NCBI RefSeq assembly: GCF_001641265.1
Contig: NW_020167592.1
Span: forward strand, 1-14,189
Source: Pseudogymnoascus destructans
Taxonomy: Eukaryota > Ascomycota > Leotiomycetes > Thelebolales > Thelebolaceae
Reading direction: 5' to 3'
Length of the DNA stretch: 14,189 bases
Each line of letters starts with the position of its first letter. The first letter of the stretch is position 1. Below the pieces are notes generated by a model. That model was given only the letters and a program-made list of their open reading frames with translations. It did not search any database and had not been told where the DNA came from. The position numbers were made by a program, and so were the translations under genes. Shown here piece after piece: positions 9,364 through 14,189 of this stretch.

Positions 9364-10514
9364 CTACTCTAACTCCAGAAACAACATATCCTGTGCAGCT
9401 GATACCTTAGCCCACTTTTCCTTATCAAATTTCTTAGAGTAGACAAGTAAGAACGCCTCTTTGAAGCTAGAACTATGAGTGGAGACTTGTAACCATCCGT
9501 TGTCGACAAGATTGTAAGACTTTGGGTACCACTGCGCAGGTCCTGGTAATTGGGCCCACTTTCCAAACTTCCAAGCTGTAAAGTTTGTCCAAACTGCCTG
9601 CTCGTACAAACAGAAATATTTATGTGGTGGGATAACGTTGTGAAAAGTGCTATAATAAACAATTAGTATCTCTAGAAGATTGCTAGAATGATCAGAGACG
9701 TACCCTTCTTCTACATCAATCCATGGCATATATTCAAAGAGATGCTCAGGCTTCTTTCTCAGCTTTCCAGCCTTTCTCGTATATGAGCGGATACAGCTAT
9801 CCCAGAAATGTTGCCACTTGCGGAAATTGGACTCTTCATGGGCCTATCAACCGTTAGTATTACCAGAAGATTACCAGAAGATTACCAGACTATGAGGTAC
9901 CAACATCAATGCATGCTTGAGTTAAGAGAGCCTGGATGCTAGCGATCTCTTCATCAGAAAGCTCATCTGGTAGAACAGCCTCGTCATTTAAAATATCGTC
10001 GCGCCGTAACATAAGCTCCAACTCTAAATCGTCTTCAACCTCAGTATCCTCCCATTCGCTGTTATGATTGTCATCGATTGGGATACTGGTGATACCCTCA
10101 AATGCAGCAAGCTCAGACAGAAGTTGTGGCGGAGTAGATGGTGGGGCTTGTGGAGAAGAAGAAGGGGCGCTAGTATTCTTGACTTTCTGATTCGCAATGC
10201 AAGATGCATGGGTGCCCTTTTCAGTCCTGTTTATAGTTAGATTAAGGCTACCAGAGATTACCAGAAGGAACTTACCGAACACGAATACGCTCAACCTTCA
10301 ATTCATTCTGTAGACGTGTCTTGTCTTCAGCAGAGGCAGCGATATACTTTGCAGACTTGTATAACTTCTTTAAGTAGTAGCTCAGATCGCCATGGTCAGC
10401 CTTGAGTGCTAAATGAACAGCCTTCTCATCTTCAGTAAGGTTGGAGACGCGGTTGCGAGCTTTGATAGTATTCAAATTAGTGGAGAGTTCTTCAGGTGCC
10501 TTGCGTTTCGCCAT
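9364..10514 (-). CDS. Accessory protein of the hAT element, unknown function, four exons, about 328 aa
   Basis: Proposed exons are 10514-10276, 10226-9905, 9843-9704 and 9649-9364. I do not recognise a family. The N-terminal 80 residues are basic and helical (MAKRKAPEELS, then KLYKSAKYIAASAEDKTRLQ). A Ser/Pro/Ala linker follows, then an acidic block at 131-174 (20 Asp/Glu in 44, including EDTEVEDDLELE). The C-terminal half is aromatic-rich (FRKWQHFWDS, EYMPWIDVEEG, WTNFTAWKFGKW, AQWYPKSYN). Introns 1 and 3 have GTAAGT and GTACGT donors. The second intron is unclear: the frame requires a GTTGGT donor at 9904, while the better-looking GTACCT at 9900 would lead to a stop, so alternative splicing or a small indel is possible. 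ATG at 10514 has a good context (AGCATGG). The gene precedes the transposase on the same strand and diverges from the H3-like gene. Confidence 0.75.
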
Positions 10515-10831
10515 GCTAAACACGTGATTAGCAGAAGATCATCAGAAGTTCTGACTGTAGAATCAAGATAATAAACTTGAGGTCCTAGTAAAGAGGTAAA
10601 GCGCAAAAGAGAAGAAGAATGTGTAGATCGGAACGTAACCAAGGAAGGTGGTTGGTTGTAAGGTTGTTGTTTTTTTAAAGTTGCAAACAATTATATTCGT
10701 CAAGGAATATTCACCTGCAAATAATTACTGTTCTAAACAACACTACAATGCATACCTTCAAATAAAACACATACCTTTCAACCTCTACCTCTTTCTTTAC
10801 TCTTTCTACAACATCCTTGCTACAAACTCAC
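10515..10831. promoter_or_regulatory. Intergenic region between two divergent hAT genes, probable shared promoter
   Basis: This 317-bp gap separates the accessory gene (minus) from the H3-like gene (plus). The plus strand from about 10720 to 10831 is rich in C and T with ACAACA and TACAACATCC runs, like many fungal 5' leaders, and leads into a GTAAGT donor at 10832. An ATG at 10751 opens a very short upstream ORF. A copy of the 11-bp motif and a CACGTG lie just before the accessory ATG. No TATA box or factor site can be named with confidence. Confidence 0.45.
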
Positions 10832-10912
10832 TGTAAGTACATATATCTTTTGATCTACTTCTTTGTCTTGTGTATACTTCACTAACTCATCTTAATGTTA
10901 AACTGCTAGGAG
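10832..10912 (+). other. Probable 5' leader intron of the H3-like gene
   Basis: The donor is GTAAGT at 10832, a CACTAAC branch-like site lies near 10880 and the acceptor CTGCTAG ends at about 10912. It would sit in the untranslated leader. It lacks the 11-bp motif found in most other introns of the element. Confidence 0.55.
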
Positions 10913-10937
10913 ATCAACTGGCGGCACAGCACCAAGG

Positions 10938-11515
10938 ATGCCACTTGGATTACAGGCTGGCTCTAGGCTTGGTGAAAGGGAAAGGGAAAGGAAAAGGCTG
11001 TGCGCACAGCAAGAAAAGCTCCAGTTCGCTCATCTCAAGCTTGCAACAATCATGCTCAGAAGGCCATGCGCCGTGCAAAGTCTGGTAAGAGGATTACCAG
11101 AGGATTACCAGAACTCTCTAATAAACATATAGGCACCAAGGCTCTCCGCGATATTAGAAGACAGCAACTTGATACTCGCCTGATTATTCCAAAGCTCTCA
11201 TTCCAGCGTCTTGTTAGGAAAATCGCACAAGACTTCAAGTCCAATCTTCGCTTCCAGCAATCTGCTATCCTAGCTCTCCAGAAAGCTGCCGAATGCTTCC
11301 TCATTCGAGAATTTGAGAGTATGATACTTGAACATAGTGACAGGGACATACTAACAGTTATAGTGACAAATCTCCTTGCTATTCATGCGAAGAGAGTGAC
11401 AATTCAGGCAAAGGATATGGTATTGGTTCGGCGTTTGCGGGATATGATGTTTAATCATGGAGCTGTAGGCTTAATTGATGGAAATGTCTCTCACCCAGGA
11501 ATGAAGGTTAGATAA
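10938..11515 (+). CDS. Histone H3-like protein carried by the hAT element
   Basis: Spliced exons from about 11000 are 11000-11084, 11133-11318 and 11364-11515, giving about 140 aa, the size of H3. The fold domain reads TKALRDIRRQQLDT, KLSFQRLVRKIAQDF, KSNLRFQQSAILALQ, then FE-MTNLLAIHAKRVTIQ and AKDMVLVRRLRD. By eye, about two thirds of 89 positions match canonical fungal H3 as I remember it. VTIQ.KD and RRLR are the fungal H3 form, pointing to capture of a host H3 gene. The tail keeps RTARKAP, like the K9 context, but loses the K4, K27 and K36 contexts. Introns have GTAAGA (11085) and GTATGA with TACTAAC (11319). A third donor at 11507 may extend the C-terminus. The start is unresolved: TGA at 10973 closes the H3 frame upstream and no ATG follows it. 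Either the start has become AAG at 10994 (next codon GCT), or ATG 10938 is joined by an unusually short 38-nt intron ending at 11009. Confidence 0.82.
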
Positions 11516-11556
11516 GTTCTGGCAACCTTCTGGTAACCTGGTACCTAAAGGCAAAG

Positions 11557-11811
11557 GTTATAGTGTGGAATAGGATATCAACGACATGGGAATGGAGTTA
11601 TTGAGTTATGGCGTTTACGATATCGATATCAATGTGAAGTCACGATCACACCCCTTTTCAATGACTAATCAAACACGTGATATAACTGGGTTGCCAAGAC
11701 CTATACTAGGTACCCGGCAAGTGAGTAATCCTCATTCAACAATACTCGGGATATGAGTGAAGTAACTCAGCTGGGTGAGTAGAAATTCTACTACTCGACT
11801 CATGAGTACCC
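11557..11811. repeat. Right subterminal region of the hAT element
   Basis: The stretch holds a perfect 12-bp palindrome GATATCGATATC at 11619-11630, a CACGTG near 11674 and, from about 11714, ACTCG/ACTCA repeats mirroring the left end. The 18-bp block at 11765-11782 equals 6001-6018 in the same orientation. No gene is evident except a possible short last exon of the H3-like gene at the left edge. Confidence 0.7.
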
Positions 11812-11824
11812 AGTGCGCAGCCTA
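11812..11824 (-). repeat. Right terminal inverted repeat of the hAT element
   Basis: AGTGCGCAGCCTA is the exact complement of the left 13-bp terminal repeat. Confidence 0.95.
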
Positions 11825-11832
11825 GTGGAGCC
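11825..11832. repeat. Right 8-bp target site duplication of the hAT element
   Basis: GTGGAGCC follows the right terminal repeat directly and matches 5944-5951. Confidence 0.95.
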
Positions 11833-11845
11833 TAACAATTAGTTT

Positions 11846-11937
11846 CCCCAAACACGGCGTGATTGGGGATTTTTTTGTATGGGGAAAATAAGGTTTGGCC
11901 CGTGCATCACCCCAACACAACACAGCGTGATTGGGAT
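11846..11937. repeat. 23-bp palindrome and a diverged 19-bp direct repeat upstream of OrsD/RecQ copy 2
   Basis: At 11846-11868 the arms CCCCAA/TTGGGG and CACG/CGTG form a near-perfect palindrome, interrupted only by an A-A mismatch and a central G. It is followed by a run of seven T. The core AACACGGCGTGATTGGGGA at 11851-11869 recurs, slightly changed, at 11919-11937. It lies about 120-140 bp before the first OrsD methionine, so it may be a regulatory site or an end structure of the OrsD/RecQ element. Confidence 0.6.
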
Positions 11938-11986
11938 AACCCCAAGTCATGGAAACACCATGCGCGAGCAGTTGAAAGGGTTCTAA

Positions 11987-13330
11987 ATGATTGGAATGGA
12001 GGTTGCAGCCATGGCACAACCCGTCCCCGAAGTATTACGCAGTATAATTGCATTGAATGTGGAGTTTGGTGTTTTGGTATGTTGCGAGTGCCGGCATGCA
12101 TTGAAGCCGACTGCCATTTTGCGACACTTGAGCGACAGACACAAGACGCCCAGTCAGTTGCGGAGGCAAGTGAGTGAGTACGTAAAGGAGTTCCCATTTA
12201 TGTATGATCATGCGACAGTCAAATTACCAAGTAATGGTTCCACCCCACAACCCATTATCCCCGTCATAACGGGTTGCAATGTAGGGATTGCCCGTACAAG
12301 ACACGGAGCCGAGTCACAATGAAACAGCATGGGAACAAGGTGCATAGCAAGCAGCGGGTTGCGGATGAGGATTTGTTCCAGGCCCGTGCAGTTTACAGTC
12401 ATGGTTCGATGAAAGGAGGGCACGGTATGGGTTGTCGACAGGAGTAGGCAAGAAGAGCAAGTGCGACAGGGGCGTCGAGCCATCGTGCGCGATGCAGGTG
12501 AGGATTCTGATGCAGGCGATGGGTTAGATAGTGGGAGTGATGGTGGGGGCCACATGGTTGACGACCAGATCATCCAGGATATTGAGAAGTGGAGGCCGAC
12601 AAGCAAGAGCGGCGGCTGCATTTTTCGAGGGAGGTGCCTGCCGTGGAGATGGATTCATGGTTGCAGTACACGAGGTGGAACGAGGCGTTAAGCCAGTCGA
12701 AGCACAACATGGTTGAGACGTCCCGCTTCGCGCGCATGCCAGACCCGAGGAGCCCAAGCTGGAACGGTTGTTGCGAGCATGGAAACGGATCATGGAGCGG
12801 TGTCTGGACACGCTAGAGGACATTGACCACAAAGATGTGTTAAAGTGGTGGGCGTCACCGAAGAACGAGGCCGCAAGCCAGCGGCCATTCGAACTGCCGC
12901 AGAGCACAAAGAGCATGGATAAGTACAGCCGGGTCTGGGAGGGTTTCATTTGTTACATGATGCGGACAGCGACGGGGGATTGGGGGGAGGATTCAGAGAC
13001 GGGCGTGGGAGTACACGTATGCACAGTGGAGGTGCATTCAACGGATACGGAGGGGGTTGGATAGCCATGAGGACATTGGGGGGAGACAATAGGCGGAATG
13101 GCAGGCGAAGCAAAAGACTGCGATCGCGAGGTAACCAGTGCATTGATGTGCTTGTGCATGTTAACAGTCATGCAAGACACGAGCCGGATCGCATTATACG
13201 ATTCACCCATGATGCATTACTTAGCAGTCTGAGGGATTGATGAGCAGAGCCAGTCGTTGCTGTCAGCATTTTCGTACACGCCCGTTCTGGCTGGCATGTT
13301 ATGGATCAACCGGTTGATCATGCTGGAGTG
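11987..13330 (+). pseudogene. OrsD/RecQ-type gene copy 2, N-terminal zinc-finger part, broken
   Basis: ATG at 11987 directly follows an in-frame TAA; ATG 12011 (GCCATGG) is an alternative start. The OrsD-type region has a first finger CCECRHALKPTAILRHL/SDRH (C-x2-C...H-x4-H) at about 12081-12143. A second finger, LQCRDCPYKTRSRVTMKQH plus GNKVH, lies at about 12274-12333 in the next frame. Then come VQLQSWF, an acidic GEDSDAGDGLDSGSD linker, SWLQYTRWNEALSQ, WKRIMERCLDTLEDIDHKD and KYSRVWEGFICYMMRTATGD. Indels of one base are needed near 12268, 12385, 12394, 12427, 12590, 12750, 13008, 13100 and 13329. The stop TGA at 13230-13232 replaces the CGT arginine of copy 1; a CGA-to-TGA change would explain it. 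The gene cannot make the full protein. OrsD-type proteins are fungal and their biochemical role is not established. Confidence 0.82.
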
Positions 13331-14189
13331 GCAGTCCCGTGCGAGGCGTGGCCCGAGTTGAGGTTAAAGAGCAAGGCAGAGGTCGATTCCGTAGCAGACC
13401 GAATCCACGAGTTGCGGAGGAAGCATTTGTGCGAGGGGTCATTCTCACCCACGTCGAGCATTTTGACGCAGTTGGCCATGGGGAAGAAGTTCAACAAAAC
13501 ACACCAGTCGCCATCCAACATCCATTGGTCTGACGATGAGAAGGTTATAAACTACTTGGGCCAGCCGGTGGTGTTGGATAAGGTGAAGGCGATGTGCCAC
13601 GCGTTGATTGTGGAGTTGCAAGCATTGATGGGGGTGTTGACGTTCGGATGTGATGTGAAGGCCATTGATTTGGATCGGATCATGGACAGCATGGCGTGGA
13701 GCCAGTCGTTCCGTCAGCAGGACTTCAGCTTCGTCGAGCATGTGCAGAACCAGGACCAGGTCGGGGTTGGTTATCGGTATTTGTTGGAGCGAGCGCAGAG
13801 GGGTGGTGGGGGGTGGAGGTTGCTACGAAACAACCGAGCGACGCAAGCAGCCGAATGGTTCCGGCCGCAGGTGGAGAAGTATCTGATAAAGGAGGGACAG
13901 TTCTTACGGAAGCTGATGGTGTGCATGCACGTAACGGGTGGGCAGCCCGGACGCGGGCCCGAGTTGGGTTCGGTGAAGGTGAGCAACAGTGTTTATTCAG
14001 CCCGGAACATATACGTGGTCAACGGGCGGATGTGCTTCTTAACCATGTATGACAAGGCACGGAAGAGACGGGGGAACACAGAGTACATTGTACGGTGTCT
14101 GCCGGACGAGGTGGGACAGGTGTTGGCACAGTATCTGGTATACGTGCGTCCATTTGCGCGGGCATTGGATCAGCGAGAGTCAGAGTATT
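13331..14189 (+). pseudogene. OrsD/RecQ copy 2, middle region, open to the window edge
   Basis: From AVPCEAWPELRLKSKAE at 13331 the frame stays open for about 286 codons to the last base and leaves the window in ALDQRESEY. Other landmarks are SPTSSILTQLAMGKKFN, DRIMDSMAWSQSFRQQDF, RKLMVCMHVTGGQPGRG and YDKARKRRGNTEYIV. It aligns with copy 1 from 640 to 1510, without the frameshifts of that copy. Codons here favour G and C in the third position, unlike copy 1, so the two copies are not recent duplicates. By analogy with copy 1 the helicase should start about 400 bp beyond the window. The upstream part of the same gene is disrupted, so I call the whole a pseudogene unless translation starts inside this stretch. 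Confidence 0.75.

Larger units (their letters stand above)
6260..11538. repeat. 11-bp motif ATTACCAGAAG, mostly in tandem pairs, at eleven non-coding sites of the hAT element
   Basis: Sites are 6260-6282 (transposase 3' flank), 7116-7139, 7952-7974 and 8723-8745 (transposase introns), 9266-9288 (between the genes), 9672-9695 (degenerate), 9859-9890 (three tandem copies) and 10246-10267 (accessory-gene introns), 10526-10548 (just before the accessory ATG), 11091-11114 (H3-like intron) and 11517-11538 (end of the H3-like gene). The plus strand reads ATTACCAG at nine of these and the complement TTCTGGTAA at 8723 and 11517. Exons contain none that I can find. The only introns without it are the H3-like intron at 11319-11363 and the probable 5' intron at 10832-10912. 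Confidence 0.88.
5952..11824. mobile_element. Complete hAT DNA transposon carrying transposase, accessory and histone H3-like genes
   Basis: The element is 5873 bp long with perfect 13-bp terminal inverted repeats (TAGGCTGCGCACT at 5952-5964 and its complement at 11812-11824) and identical 8-bp target duplications. The minus strand carries the transposase (9244 to 6289) and an accessory gene (10514 to 9364), and the plus strand carries a histone H3-like gene (about 10832-11515). The transposase exons join in frame with no nonsense codon. The perfect ends suggest a recent insertion, possibly still able to move. It landed in the last unit of the 175-bp satellite, just upstream of OrsD/RecQ copy 2. 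An element of nearly 6 kb with three genes is large for a hAT, where a single transposase gene is usual. Confidence 0.95.

Noticed and set aside
9900..9905. GTACCT as donor of the second accessory-gene intron
   Set aside because: With the acceptor at 9844 it leads to an immediate stop and separates the clearly coding third and fourth exons. The GTTGGT at 9904 keeps the frame, so I used it with reservation.
10870..11088. Lysine/glycine-rich ORF before the H3-like exons
   Set aside because: It reads the purine-rich tract and the H3 exon in the wrong frame and spans a likely intron end.
11133..11506. Centromeric H3 (CENP-A)
   Set aside because: ALQKAAE is slightly CENP-A-like, but FQRLV, DFKS.LRFQ.SAI, VTIQ.KD and RRLR are the fungal canonical H3 form and there is no loop 1 insertion. 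A tree would be needed to exclude CENP-A fully.
781..13330. Frameshifts as sequencing errors
   Set aside because: About 4.5 kb of spliced hAT coding sequence and the 2.2 kb helicase coding sequence are almost free of such errors and the lesions are mostly not in homopolymers. It cannot be excluded without reads.
347..14189. Repeat-induced point mutation (RIP) as the cause of decay
   Set aside because: The lesions are mainly single-base indels, CA dinucleotides remain common and only one C-to-T type stop was seen. Dinucleotide counts would settle it.

Overview
The window looks like transposon- and satellite-rich DNA of a filamentous ascomycete, probably subtelomeric or otherwise gene-poor. 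Short spliceosomal introns (about 45-60 nt, GT..AG, CTAAC-type branch sites), a hAT transposon of fungal type and two copies of an OrsD zinc-finger/RecQ-like helicase gene (the family often called telomere-linked helicases) support this. No ordinary host housekeeping gene is visible.

Layout, left to right. (1) Positions 1-346 hold about four units of a 67-75 bp minisatellite, probably inside an intron. (2) Positions 347-3899, plus strand, are OrsD/RecQ gene copy 1. Its first part is broken by five 1-nt deletions. After these, a 118-nt intron and a complete RecQ-type helicase ORF follow. Short TATAGTAAT-type repeats lie in its introns, in its coding sequence and over its stop codon. (3) Positions about 3936-4234 are a C-terminal remnant of a probable 2-oxoglutarate/Fe(II) dioxygenase. 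(4) Positions about 4221-5943 are a ten-unit satellite with a period of about 175 bp. (5) Positions 5952-11824 are a complete hAT transposon of 5873 bp with perfect 13-bp terminal inverted repeats and a perfect 8-bp target duplication, GTGGAGCC. (6) Positions 11833-11986 contain a strong palindrome and a direct repeat. (7) From 11987 to the window end lies OrsD/RecQ copy 2, plus strand, GC-richer, with nine indels and one nonsense codon. It overlaps copy 1 in content (13005-14189 matches 346-1510), and its helicase half lies beyond the window.

The hAT element is the most interesting object. On the minus strand it carries a four-exon transposase (BED finger, RNase-H-like core, hATC domain, about 932 aa) and a four-exon acidic accessory protein of unknown function (about 328 aa). 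On the plus strand, divergent from these, it carries a gene whose spliced product is unmistakably histone H3-like in its fold domain. I know of no described DNA transposon with a histone H3 gene, though I could not search. In addition, an 11-bp motif (ATTACCAGAAG), mostly as a tandem pair, occurs in most introns and intergenic gaps of the element and in none of its exons.

The hAT transposon has intact ends and reading frames, whereas the flanking OrsD/RecQ copies are decayed. It is therefore probably a recent arrival in older, degenerating repeat DNA. Because the hAT exons and the copy 1 helicase exon are clean, the many frameshifts in the OrsD/RecQ copies are more likely real decay than base-calling error.
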